Source: Phlebopus portentosus (taxonomy: Eukaryota; Basidiomycota; Agaricomycetes; Boletales; Boletinellaceae). Taken from it: DNA of 64,000 nt. Location: the NCBI GenBank assembly GCA_037892935.1, contig JAYXKI010000014.1, positions 186,001-250,000 of the forward strand, read 5' to 3'. The translations under genes and the position numbers were made by a program. The notes beneath the pieces were generated by a model. It had not been told where the DNA came from. It saw only the letters and a list, made by a program, of their open reading frames with translations, and ran no database searches. How positions within the stretch are numbered: position 1 is the stretch's first letter; each line of letters starts with the position of its first letter. Positions 1 through 12,800 of the stretch are shown here, in pieces.

Positions 1-1235
1 AGCAATGCATGTGGCATTAGGTGAGTCTTGTCTACAGCACAGAACGTTACCCTTCCAGCAAGACCTGCGACAAGAACTAGTACTGGTGTAAGACTTTTTT
101 AAATACACTAGCATCGTTGACGTACTAGGTTGTATACTCCTATTTGCAATCTCCATTCCAAATTTGAAAGCCGCTTCCAACGCAAGGAAAGCCTTGAGGC
201 ATATAACCAGCCTTCTCTCTATTGCATTGAATTGTTAGTGCCATTCCCTCACGATACGCCAACTCCTACCTTGGTGAAAGAGGGCAAGAACACGAATCAT
301 AAGAATGTCTGGATAACGATAAGTGGAAAACTATCTTCAGATAAACATCGGTCCATACAATCGATGAAGACGATTGTCATCCAATCTAATAGTCAATCGT
401 CAGTGCTTTTTGGAAAATAACAGGAACGAGGCTTCGTGAATGAGACGCATGCAACGAGGAGAGTAGGATGCGCTGGACTCCCTATTCGTGAAATTTGCTG
501 CCGTGCTCGAGAAAACAAAGAATATGAAGCTCGGCGCAAAAACTACTTACTGCAGATGGTAAACATCCAGACAGAGAATATGCCTTGGAGATATTTTCGT
601 TCAGAACAAATTCGCGACAAAATCTAGCAGCTTACACCTGAAGCAGGCGAATAAGAGGACAGACAAGTCGAGAGCAGCAAAAAACTCACGATGGACGATT
701 GACATGAAGTGTGTCCCCTTTCATGCATGATATCAGCTTGCTAGAAGGCCTGGATGCAGCATATCGCTTACAGTAGAGGAAAGAAAGGGCACCGAAGATG
801 CCACCATAGCGGTTCTGTAAATGATAACGATGCCTCAAGGACGTAGAAAAACACAGTATGCTTTACACGAACAGCAAAATAGACAATATCAACAGGTTTC
901 CGAGGCATTTTCTACTCGCATCTCGAATATCAGTTTTTGGTGATGGGAAAGAAATCTGTCATACCCAGAAATACTTTGCCTGAAGATTGAAAATGTCAAA
1001 CTCTCTACGCACTTCGGAAGGCCTATAAACGCTGTACCTCTCTGTCCATTGTGATGACTTCTCGCGGTTATCAATATAAATAATGAACCGCTGAAACCTC
1101 GCACTCACTAGCATCATAAACTAGCAGAAATGCAATGGCTACCTGGTAATACTGAGAGACAATTATCTGCAATACGAAATTCGGGACCAAACTAGCGTCA
1201 ATAGGCACAACATCTGATCTAGCATCGAGACCCAT
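1..1235 (-). CDS. DUF6533 membrane protein, copy 1 (3' end outside window)
   Basis: Multi-exon gene of the Agaricomycete DUF6533 family (multi-pass membrane proteins of unknown function). The ATG at 1235 opens MGLDARSDVV. The first exon ends near 1109 after YYQVAIAFLLVYDA, the conserved first membrane segment. Next come a short exon (about 1057-1038) reading IITMDRE, an exon near 979-966 reading AKYFW, and one near 821-778 reading NRYGGIFGALSFLY, together the DUF6533 core. A later piece near 315-275 reads DILMIRVLALF, matching the equivalent helix of the other copies here. The C-terminal half lies beyond position 1. It points the same way as the copy at 1911-3649, which lies directly upstream of it, and shares its small-exon layout. 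Family assignment is firm; exact splice sites and function are not. Confidence 0.7.
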
Positions 1236-1910
1236 GTAAAGGTGCAGGATATACTGGGATGGTAAGGCAGTCGATGAATCCTGGGACTGAGTCCCTTATA
1301 TCCCAAGAAAACGTGTAGCTTAACGGAGCAGGAAGTTGAACGGCGGGCATGTCGGCCTGACCAATTTGAGCATACACTCTTACATTCGCATCTCGAAAGC
1401 TTGACCGATTTTGTTTTAGCAGCCTCATGCGTGAGATCCGATTGATGTCAGAATTCTGCAGGAAAGATACAGAAAAGGGATAGGCCATGTTTTTGCTCTT
1501 GTTTCGTTGACAAAGACTTGCTAGACTTGCTTTTGTTGACTGTGATGTCGAGGCATCAGTCAGGTTCATTCTTGCGGGATGAAGCGGATCGGATCAGCAG
1601 CTGAATTGATTTTCGTTCGTGACCAGTGTGACTATTTCTATGTGACTACATATAAGCCGTCACGACTCGAACCGTCACGTCAACAACCTTACCTCTCCTT
1701 TCACCACCGCGATTGGATGATAAGGATCTGATGAAGCATTCAGATAGACACAGAGAGATGAGACGTTGCGCTCCTATCCTTTTTACTAAGTCTACCATGG
1801 GCGTGTCACGTCGAATGAAATACATGTGCCAAACATAACGATTCAACCTCCCAAGAACAACTGCTTATTCGAGCTACAGAATCAAGAATAGTCAATGGAG
1901 CCAGTTAGTC

Positions 1911-3649
1911 TCATGCTTCACCATGCTTCCCGACCTGGTCCGCTTCACCCAGCCTAGAGGATTTTAGAAGTTTGCACGATTACCGGATCGCGACAGAAAC
2001 GGATGTACCTTTGTGTGCTCGTTGGATCAGCACAGAAATCCATTTCGCTCATCGTTGAGGCAGTCATCCTATAGCTCGTCCCAAAGTTTTGACCCTGTTC
2101 AGCTGCCTCCTTCAGATTGACCAGCATCCGGCTGCCGAGAAGAGACAGAAGGCACGGGTCTCCAAGGGACTCGAAGATCTCCGATAGGAAAGCGTTCGAA
2201 ATTTGTATCTTGTAGCTCAAGATAGCAAAAAGGGAACAGGTTATGACACTACACCCATACTCAGTTTTGTGACTGATTTCCCGACGGACGTTACTTACAC
2301 GCCGAAATACACGACTTGGTCTCGTATAAGGACCTTGACGAGTTTGAATCCTCTGAGACCAGCGGACATCTTCCAGTATTCTGCAGCCTTTTGGAGCGCG
2401 AGAACCATGAGCAGGACACCGTAAGTCATTGGGACCAACCTACTTCAATTCTAGTAATGTTGTTAGACATATGTAGAAACTTACCAAACGACCATGCCCT
2501 CCACCCACGGTGCGGCAGCACTTCTCGTGCAAAGTGTTATACCTTCGGCGAGGCGTCTGGATCCGACTGAATTTGCTTAGATACGCGAGCCCATTCATTC
2601 TTGCGAGAATAACTTACTATGCACAGAAACAGTCAGAAAATCAGATAATCCAAGTGTGAAAGCCGCCTCTATCACAAGCAATGTTTTGAGCCATATAGAC
2701 AATCTCCGATCTAGTTGCTGATGAGTATTGCCCTTTATGTTCTTTCTTGCCTACTTACCTTGAGAGTAAAGTGCAAGGACACGAAGCATTAGAATATCTA
2801 TGAACATCATCGTCAGGAAAGGATTTCAAGAACTATTCTGGTACTCGCAATCGACGAATATCATATTCATCCAATCTAAGAGGAAGTTTAGATGCAGCTT
2901 CGAGATTCAGAAAACGGAATTCCCACCAGCAAAATCGGCAGTCCATTGAGCAGGATTACCTGCACCGGCTCAGTTATGCGGTGGTGATTGCACCTGGGAC
3001 TGTTTGCTCACACCTGCCACAGGCATAATCAGTAAGCATGTGATAGATACTGTGACGTAGAATATACTCACAAATGAAAGTTTGCACTATACGAATTCCC
3101 TTTACAGTAAGCAACAACATATCAGCTCGACTTTATGCGACCAGAGCGAGCATTAGGCTAACAAAACACGTAAGAGCTGGCACCGAATATTCCAAGATAG
3201 CGAGTCTACATAGGATGCGTAGTTCAGAAATTGGGTTGTCTTCAAGAAAGTCGGACGCACAGCGAAATAAATAAAATCGACTGGTTTTCTCGGAATTTTC
3301 TTTGTGCATTTCGAAATCAGCTCTTTACAATTGTATTAGAGAGAATCCAAGACGCATACCCAAAAGTACTTAGCCTGTAAAAGACCAATTCAGTTGCTAT
3401 TCCCCCGATGACGGACGTTGGGAAACATTGTCACCTCTTTGTCTATATTGATAACTTCCGTGACGTTAGTGTCTGTCGTAATACTTTTCCTATACACTCA
3501 CTACAATCATAAACCAGGAGAGTCATAGTCATCACTTGACGATACTGATTGATATACAATTCCGATATGACAAGCGGGGCCCGACTGGGATCAAGATCAG
3601 CTCGAACCGAGAGCGTCGTAGGGTATCCGAGGCTGCTTGCATTTGCCAT
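1911..3649 (-). CDS. DUF6533 membrane protein, copy 2
   Basis: Complete-looking DUF6533 family gene. The ATG at 3649 begins MANASSLGYPTTL, followed by YRQVMTMTLLVYDC. Separate small exons then read INIDKE, AKYFW, KIPRKPVDFIYFA and TRYLGIFGASSYVF, the order seen in all copies of this window. An exon near 2800 gives DILMLRVLALYS. The C-terminal exon (about 2200-1990) carries LGSRMLVNLKEAAEQG and MSEMDF, shared with the copies at 41-47 kb. After a final intron starting GTACAT, a short last exon ends in HGEA and a stop at 1911-1913. No frameshift was noticed, but not every junction was proved. Predicted to be a multi-helix integral membrane protein; the role is unknown. Confidence 0.68.
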
Positions 3650-5060
3650 GGTAAGGAAGAGTTATGGGTAGCTGACGGGGCGTCTAGAAATGATCAGGCT
3701 TCATAAACGACTCAAACATTGGCAACACAGGAGTTTGATAGGGATTCTCGAGCACATACCATCACGCAGAAACTCTCACCTTATTCTTCTATCAGCTTCA
3801 TGAATCAAGTCGGCCTCCAAAGAATGCGGCGGAATCCCGGTGTTTCCTACGATGAATGCATAATAGACATGAATTTGCTCGGAAGTATTTGCTCATTGTG
3901 CCGACTAGAAGCAAGAATGCTCGGCGACCACAAGAATTCTTGATGGTGAGCAGCTATCAGTTGGCAAAATGGACACAATTGGTAAAATCTTCACTTGTGG
4001 GCATTAGTTCATCACCCGAACGTACGAACAAAGGAATGAGTAGTATCTTCTCAAGGGCCATGAATCACGGCACCATGATCCAGTCAGTTGAGAAATAGCA
4101 CTGGAAATGAACTTGTGAGATTTCTCATCCCTTTTCAAGACTCTCCTATGGAATGGGAAGATCCTAATCTGGGAAAAGAATAATGGCAACGCCGCTCAGG
4201 TGCTTGATCGACGATTCAAATGGCTTCAGAACAAGATCAACTGATGGATTCTACACCAACTCCGAATCTCAACCCCGGTCCTTTGATGAATTTACCGTTC
4301 GCTCACCGTCTGGTTTGTGCTAGTGATGCGAACTGATAGTCAGTTTCCTAGACTCAAAGACCTGAACAATGAGCTTTGGGTAAAGGACTCTCATAATTTT
4401 AACATCCGAACTCACCTCGCATCGAACGAAGCCACGGTCTCCGGAACTTTTTCATACACCTACAATGGATGCTTCGATGCCTGTAAGACATCGCTCTCGC
4501 TTTAATAGTTTCTGGTGCTGAGACAGGTGGTCCAAAGCCGAAAAATCGTGCTTCAAGGTCGACCAATCAATACCTTCCACAATAGAAAGAACATAGAATA
4601 CATGGCTTCAAGTTCAGCCCTGTTACATCTCGCACAAAAACATCTCAAGAAGAACAAGAAAACAAATCAGGGAATGACGAGAATACATCTAATTTGAAAG
4701 ATCATCATCAGTCAAAAGGAACGGTATAGATGGGTACACCTGTGGATAGTTGAATACGGGAGAAAGGAACGAAGGGAAGGGAATACGGGTGTCCTCACGG
4801 GAGGGAAAAGAAAAACCGAGCAAGAAAGGTAGGCTCGAACAAGAAAGTGGGAATAGAGTGCTCGAATATAGATTAAAATTAAATTGGAAAGAGGCGTCGG
4901 GTCAGACGGTAAGACAACATCAAGGAAGGTCAAATGTGTAGTTAGGACGTCTCAAAGAAGGCAAAGTATGAAGCAAGAATGAGGAAACAAGAAATAAAAT
5001 AAAGCAAAGATCGTGAGTCATGAGCTTCTATGTACGAAAAGCGGTTTGCATAGTTAGAGA
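3650..5060. other. Intergenic, between DUF6533 copy 2 and the kelch/BTB gene
   Basis: No convincing coding segment on either strand. Short open frames here lack splice context and recognisable motifs. The purine-rich stretch at about 4,690-5,050 lies just downstream of the kelch/BTB stop codon and is probably its 3' untranslated region. The left part would hold the promoter of DUF6533 copy 2. Confidence 0.5.
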
Positions 5061-8000
5061 TTACAGGCCTCCCCAGACTGCGATACCGCCAGCACCATAC
5101 ATACCAGCGCTATCCTCCACCCACTCGTTTGCTGCACGCCGCCGCTCACTTGATCCACTGGAGACAACGCTCATTCCGTCTTTTTGCTGCGTCTTCGCAC
5201 GGTGCTGGCTAAACTGCGCCGCCAGTGCCTCAAGCTTTGCCTTCTCCTCTGCCTTCTTGCGCCTTTTCTCTTCGGCCTTTGCGGCCTTCTTGATATCACG
5301 CACATCAGCCCAACCGGATACGATGCTCGCGTTATCTACTGAACCGTTGATAGATGGTGTTCTGTTTGTGTTCCCGAAGGTAGGAGAAAGAGGCGAATCG
5401 CCTGGGGAGGGTGTTTGACCGTTCATTTTCTTTGACTTGATGCGAGACTTGAAGAAGCCTCCTCCTATTGGGCTGCGCCTACCACCGCTCGCACGTTTCT
5501 CCATGATACCACTTGAGACGCCGGAGTTGACGCTCGCTGCGAAAGTCAACGTGTTCGGTGATGGAGGAGGTCCGCTTGCCGTTCCAGGTGGCGAAGAAGT
5601 AGGTGTAGGCGATTTATGTAGAGTACGATGCTGCGGTGCCTTCGCATCTGTGATCATAAGTCCGTCGCGGGGAAGACGTATGTCTGTCCAGCCCGTTCGT
5701 CCTTCAGACTCCGGTTCGACGATATCAACAAATTGTACGTTTTCGTTATTGTAACCGTCCACATGTGCATACGCATAACTGTTGGAGCGAGGACGAGTGG
5801 CACCGAATCCGTTCAGCCGTCCAAACATGGCGCTGCTAGTACTAGTTGTAGCAATGCTATGATTCGTGCTAGTACTCATACGGCTGTCTTGCGATGATGC
5901 AATTCTCATGGATGGCGCTGAAGGAGACAAAGGCGACGGGGACGAGATGGGCTGGTATTTGTTCGTACTGCCCCGCCGAGTCAAAGTGATCTCATCAGAA
6001 CTATTGGGTTCGCTGACACCATAGCTGTTAAACGACGTTTGGTGGGGTGTGTCTTCCCCAGCCGGCGTAAGCAAAGGCGGAGAATCCGGAGTCAAAGGCG
6101 ATGGCCTCGTACTTCGACTGCTTGAACTTCCTCCCGCACAATCGCTGTCGTCTGCCGTCAATGAGTTCTTCCGCACGAGACTGGACTTCGATGCAAATGG
6201 CAAAACCGGTGTCGCTGCACCAGCACTAATCGGAGATGGCGATGGCGTGGAGTTCGGTGCATACATAGAAGCAGTCGTGACTAGCAGACTTGACCTTGGA
6301 GACGGATTGATGGAGGATTGTGGTGTTTGGGGCGGAGAAGGGGGTGGTTGTGGTACCTGAGGAATAGCAAGATCTGCTAGAGCCGAATAGGCCCGTCGAC
6401 GAACAGGAGACAAATTGGCTGTTTCGACCTCCACAGAGAGCTTATCTCGTTCTTTGCCTTTCTCGGACTCCCGCTTAAGCTCCTCCTCAACGTCCATCTG
6501 TGGTGACCTTGGAACGGGACTCAGTACAGAAGGAGACGTTGGAGGGGGCATACGAGGTGAGAGTGGCAAGGGAACCGAATTCGGAATAATAAGAGCTGGA
6601 GGATGTGGATCAATAGCACTATCAGGTGTCTGATCCACTTCCGCGTCACTGCTGGTATCGCCATCTGCAGCTTGCAACGCCATGTAGATGCTATCCATAC
6701 TCAAATTCACCGAGTGTTTGATACGTGATGATCGAGTTGCCGACGCGGACGCCGCAGTCGGCGTGGCAGTCTCAGCGCGGTTTTCGCCACTCTCGCTGTC
6801 GTCTTCCGTTTCCTTTCCACTCATCTCGCTCTCACCCTCGCCATCGAGATCCGCATCAGCATCAACATCAGATTGCACGTCCTCGGGCCACATCGCCTGG
6901 CTATTCGCATTGCGTCTCGGTCGCACACCTGTCACACATAAATCACGAAACGGGAAAAGGGACAAAAAAGCGAAAAAAATGATATTAGTCAATTATCTAA
7001 AATCTGCGTTGGGGAGATAGAAGCTGTGCTGGAGTACCATTTGTTCTCGCATTCATATCTCCTTCTGCTCCCACGAGTATCTTTCCAACCTCTGCGTCCC
7101 TAACCGTTCCTCCACCCGCACCTGATCCTGAATAGGACGTGTAGTTCATACCACGTAGGTCAGACATGCCTCGTGCTCGTGCAGCAAGTGCTTGTGCCTC
7201 GGAATTGCTACGATCACGGTCAGTAGGTCCTCCGCCGCCACCGCCGCCACCCCCACGTGGAGGCGCGCCGCTACCTCCGCCCGCATTTGAATTACCACGT
7301 GCACGACCAGTGTTACGCCTGCTGGAGGCCATAACAGCCTTCAGCGCCCTACATAGCAAAGTAGTGAATCAGATCGATGAACAAGACAAGACAGATAAAA
7401 CAGTAAGTACCGAATCTGCAAACTCTGGCATCCGCATAGCGTTGCGACCTCGTACACTCCAACGCTAGTCGTGGGGGCAAGTGCGCGGTGCATTGCATGA
7501 CGTACAAGACGTTGCAAATGTTGCAGACTATACGAAGAGCTCAGCAGGAGCAACTGGCTCAAAACAGCCGGGGCGTGTTGAAGAGGTGTTAACAAGGCTA
7601 GCGTATACACGTATTGCAATAGAGCCATGGAGACCGCATAAGGTTCACCAAGCATCAACGCACGGGGCGCCGTGCGAGGATCGGGTCGTGCATCAGGTTG
7701 CTGACCGACAATCAACGGCACAGGGGCGGGGATGAGCTCGCCGTCTGGCGGAAGAAGAGGAGCTGTATTAGCGCTCGCTGAGAGCTCTGGGGACCCTAAT
7801 ACGGCGCGGTTAGCCTGATCCTGCAGTAGACGCCTTTGATCGCGGAACCAAGGCCAACGAGACTCCAGCAAACGCCTCGAGCAAGGGATGCGACGACCAT
7901 CATCACACACGACCTCAAAGTCCGCGAATAAACCCTCTTCAAGTGCTGCCAGACCCAACTCTTGTGATCGTTCGTCAAGTTGTCGAGGCGGTGGCTGATA

Positions 8001-9823
8001 AATACCAAACGCCTCAAGGTCGAGCACCGCGACGTCATCCCAAGCAAGTAAGCGCCGATTGTAGTCCTCGACGAGCGACCCTTGCCTATTCCCGAAGATA
8101 AGCAAGCTGCTTGTACCCTTGGCTGGTGAATTCCATAGGGCAGCACGAAACCAGGAACCTGTAGAGAGGGCTGCCCCTGGATCAAGTCTCGACCAGGCCA
8201 TGGTCGTAAGGTCCAATGCCCATATCGAGTAAGATTGATAGGAGTGTGCCAGGTACGTTCCCGCGAAGATAAGATGGTTTCCGCAGATTGCTCCCGTGGG
8301 GAAACGTAGACCAGGGGGTAGGACGGTACCCGTCATCGCTGCCGACCGGTCGTTCACATCAAATTCACTCACAGAACCCGCTTTTGGAGTGAATACCTCC
8401 AGCTCACGTTTAACGTCTGTGAACTAGATTACGACAATAAAGTAAGAATTAACTGAGGACTCTGGATAATATATACCACGTACGTTGTAATTGCTATAGA
8501 GGAAGATTTCATTTGGGGATTCATCTGTCGCCTCCGTCGAGTATGGTAGATGAACGAGATTTTCCGAAGGAGTATACTCTCCTTTGCTGCTCGGCGGCCT
8601 CTTCTCGACATTGAATCTCCCACCAAGCGGACCTAAGCTTGATTCTGCAGTATGCGCAGTACGATCTCCTGTATTCTCACGCGCAGGATCTCTCACACGT
8701 AGCTGCGCAGCAACAGCTACCGATCGGTACGTTCCTGCATGACGTGGATACGGCTTCCTTGAAGCCCAGCGTTTTGCTCGAAGATCATACACGCAAATGT
8801 CATCGAGCCAAGCGTTTTGTAGATCCTGTCCACCGATAATGTACAATCGTGAGCCGCTCACGGAGCTCAGATGAGCATAACGTGCGCGAGGGACAAATTC
8901 GTTACGGGTATCGTTCGTGGTTGCGATGGGGTCAATAGGATCCACAGCTCCGCCTTCTACTGCAGGACTGTGAGGTTCAGCAGGGAGCCATCGGAAGGTT
9001 GAGAGGTCGAGAAAGCGAACGTCATTGAGGACGACGAGATCGTCAGAAGATGCAGCATCGGGCTTGTGCCCCATACCACCGAAGATAATCAAAAAGTTTT
9101 GCCCTAGGATGAGAACAGCATCAGTCGACAGAATTCTAGATAGCTCCGATAACTCGAAAAAAAGCCACTAAAGAACCGCGTGTACACAAAGCACGTCGAT
9201 GCATCACGCGTCTACCATGCACGTATTAGTGTTTGCACTTTCGGGATTTTCCTTGCAATGGTCTTGGTTCATCCTGACGACAAGTGGTCCTCGGGCCGCA
9301 TGAAGTAATACCCTCCCGTGAGGAGTGCGCAATAATTGTGCCTGATCCCCCCAACGCAGAGTGTGCGACGAAACGCGCGCAACTACTACCAAGCTCAGAA
9401 GAAAGTTACCGTTCCCTGCCCGAAGTATCGCATTCCGTTACAAACAGAGAAATTGGCCATATTTAGCACGCGTTCTGTACCCGCAAACACCGAAAGGCCA
9501 AACGTGCGCGCTAAATGCGCTAACGCATCGCACCAAGAAAATTAGAAGTTCAGAAGAGAAAACACGAGCTCACATGAGTCTGCGCTGTGGAAATATCGCG
9601 CTCCCGGGATATCGTCGCCAGGAAATGGCGGAACCTTGGTCCAGACGAAGGTCTCCAGGTCGAAGACATGCAGATCAGAAACCATACGACGTTCGGCAAC
9701 CAAGCGACCACCGAAAAGATACATTTTATCACCGACAATTGTGGTTGATGCACCGACCAGTTTGGGTGGGACTGTGCCCGACGTCTTGCGCGACGAGGTT
9801 GTAAGGTCGGAGACGGAGTGCAT
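5061..9823 (-). CDS. Kelch-repeat/BTB protein with long Ser/Pro-rich tail (Ral2-like architecture)
   Basis: Five exons join in phase: 9823-9574, 9103-8484, 8423-7411, 7348-7038 and 6928-5061, giving about 1,353 aa. Exons 1-3 hold kelch motifs (MYLFGGRL, FLIIFGGMG, RLYIIGGQD) expected to fold as a beta-propeller. Exon 3 then has a BTB/POZ-like segment starting near residue 455 (FADFEVVCDDGRRIPCSR), including QYVYTLALLTPLQ. Exon 4 is Gly/Arg-rich with a run of nine glycines. Exon 5 is over 600 residues of Ser/Pro/Thr-rich, probably disordered sequence with a Lys/Glu-rich helix (residues about 1270-1310: KKAAKAEEKRRKKAEEKAK). Kelch plus BTB recalls fission-yeast Ral2, which acts upstream of Ras; that link is inferred from architecture only. 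Intron 1 is long (about 470 bp); the others are 60-110 bp. Confidence 0.82.
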
Positions 9824-12800
9824 GGCGTCTCTGTATCAGTCTGGTTGCTTGGTATGAAATGAGTGATGAGACGGCGGTGAGTGGCGTCCACCGGCAACGA
9901 GAGCAGCGTCACCGACGACGCGCTCAACGTTGACCACAGCGACGAGAAGGAGAGAGGAGAGGTGTGAATGAAAGGAGAGAGAGGAGGCGGAAGACGGATT
10001 TCAGCCAGGGGTAATATTATACAGATGCACGTGGTTGGATTAACGTTTGATGGCCATATCCGGTAACTGTTTATTACTTCATCAGAAACTCTGTTCTTTC
10101 CAATTACCATCTTAGACATACCCATGACAAATACTTGAGTTATGTCATAACATACCGGAGCCGCTGTGATCGAAATTTTAGTGATCATGCATTGAACACA
10201 ACATTCATTCCTGCTGTCAAGCACCTCCTCGTCCTGAACCTCTTTCTTGTCTTGCAATCGCGGATCCAATTTCAGTGATACATCATACACATGTTCTCCT
10301 AGAGTTGTCCATGTGCTCTTGCTTACTTCCTCACTTACCCCGTTACAGCACCTTATAGCTCACTCGTCAGAAAAAGGTCAGAGACCGCATTCGCACGCGG
10401 ACCCTTCTTGATTTCCCTGGGCTCGGCAGCTTTATCTACTCATTCGCGGCTTTCGCGTCTTTCCGTGCTCCAGCGTGCTCCCCTTATACGGCCAAATGCC
10501 GAGAGATCCAAGATACTTCCGATGTCGAGGAGAGACTACTAACCTAAACTATTCAAGAGGCTGTCCTTGTTGGCTCTCTTTGCGCGCTCCCCTGCAGTTC
10601 TGATCAGAACATCTTTCGCGAGTTTTGACTCTCATGGATTTCAGCTGAAAGATAACGCGCGCGAATTTCTCAGACGCGAATGAAAGGCCTCCATTCTTGA
10701 TCTTCTGCACTCCAGCTTTTTCCCGGTTCTATCGTTTTGCATTGGCATTCGAAGTCTTGAAAGAACACTATCCTGTCGCAGTAACCTTAGGCTCTGTCGC
10801 TTATCATACTTCGAGCTTTTCTATTTCTGGGATAATGCTCACCATGTACATCCGTCACCTTTACTCTATCCAGTTGTCTTTACTGATTGTTCCAACGTAC
10901 CGTTCCATGTCGAACGATGCCCCAACTTTCCGTCAATGCACGAGATACTGATCAATTCTCCTCTTACACTTGTCAGCTAGGAGTCATCAACACTTTGGAT
11001 TAATACTCGGACTCAAGCGCTTGACTACAAAAAATGTCTGTAGCTCTTCCCCAAAGAAATTTGATATGTTGAACATTATTGTTTCTAGTGAAGCGTTGTC
11101 ATTCGTCACCACAACGTATCAGGTACATCTTTCCCTCGTCTGTTCCCTTCTCTCCTCATTCGCTTCTCCCGCTTGTTCTTCTGCACGTACTGGCGCCTTC
11201 CGTTCCCTCGTTATCTGGATTCAAAACTGGTAAACTTTCTACAGTTTCAGCTTTGGAAAAATGGCGCCATTTCATTCTGACTAAAGTCTCTTCTCCCCGG
11301 CGCTGGATTTGTCTTTATACAACCAATTCTCTCATCGAGAAAATCCATTGATTTTCAACTTCTCTTCTAAATGTGTGCTCAGCACCAGTGCTACTTCCCA
11401 GTGCTGTTACCGGGAGGTCGTACCTCGGTCCCGCTCTCATCGTGATGAATCAGATGGATTCAGCCTTCTTTACATCTACCGGCAACTATTTTGGATGCTG
11501 AGTCTTAGACGCACTTAGTCTGCGTCGTCTGCTGTATACAATATATGGGCGTGTGAGTCGAAACTCAGTGATTTATCGTGCTTTTTCACTTCATAACCTT
11601 TTAGACGGAAAATATATGGTCGTTCGGATAAACGGACTTTAGGCAGATCAAGGGTAAAGTGATTGTATTCTCCGTGAGGATTCTTGTGACGAGCTCTCGG
11701 GGGACGCGTCGGGAAGGTCCATTTCGTGCGTGGCGATCGAAACCGGTTGCGCAGATCGGTCATTTCCAAGAATTGATCCCAGATGCTCTGCACTCCGATC
11801 CCATTTCTCTCGTTCATTAGCTTTACAATATATTGTTGTTCTGGATGAAAAACAACAGTACTTCGCTACGACGATTTGATATCTTAAGGTCCACGACTCA
11901 ATATTGAAATACATGAAACTAAAGTCTTCACTTCAGATCTATAAGATACGTTGAAATCAGTTTCGAGACAGCAGCTGATCTCATACAGTATAATGGATTG
12001 GAGAGCCTAGACCTACTGCCCTTCCTAGACCCGCATATCAATCAAGAAGACATCAGCGGTGTTAGATCCCTCTGAACGTCGAAGGAGTAATATTAAATTT
12101 AAACGTTTGCCAATACATCCCGAAGCTCCGCCAGTTACAAATCAAGAAGGAAGGTATGGGCGAGCTGTTCGAGAGGTTTCAATTGCGATTTGCGAGATCA
12201 ACTGTGATTTGGGAAGACCTTCGAATGGAGATTGTTTGGCCAGCGGACATTCGTAGGTTTCTAAGCAAAGATACGAAGAAAGGCTCTTGCAAATATCCTA
12301 TTCGTATAGTACTCCTGAAGACAGCGGCGGCCGCATGTCATATTCTACATTTCTTTTTGAGTCCACTGCCGCCGGTCCCGAGGGCCCTCGGATATCCGTA
12401 GACAGAATTGCTCAGGAGATACTCTGACCGGCACTAGAGAGAGTCGGGAGAAGAGTAGTATCGCCCACCGTTACTCTATTGGAAGATATGCAGTATAGCT
12501 CAGCTAATCCCTATCGCAAGACGTATTCCACGCTATGCCAGTATGAGAATCCCGATTGCGCATTGTATGTGAGAGTCTGTAGAGCCGTGTGGGCTTGAAC
12601 GAGAAGCGCCAAGGTCTCTAAACACGAGTGAGTTCCTCTGATACGGCAAAAGGCGAATGGTCACCAAAGTAGTTAGCGAATAAGAATTGCACGGAAACCA
12701 CGAGCATTGAACAGCAAATATTGGTTATATACTTCTATGTGTGACGAAGACGCTGTGAAGGTGACCCTTTCGATACATGTGCAGAAAGCATGGTAGGTAT

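Noticed and set aside
5020..7468. Long plus-strand open frames opposite the kelch/BTB gene
   Set aside because: They are complementary-strand shadows of the Ser/Pro-rich and Gly-rich coding sequence, with no start context, splicing or motifs of their own.
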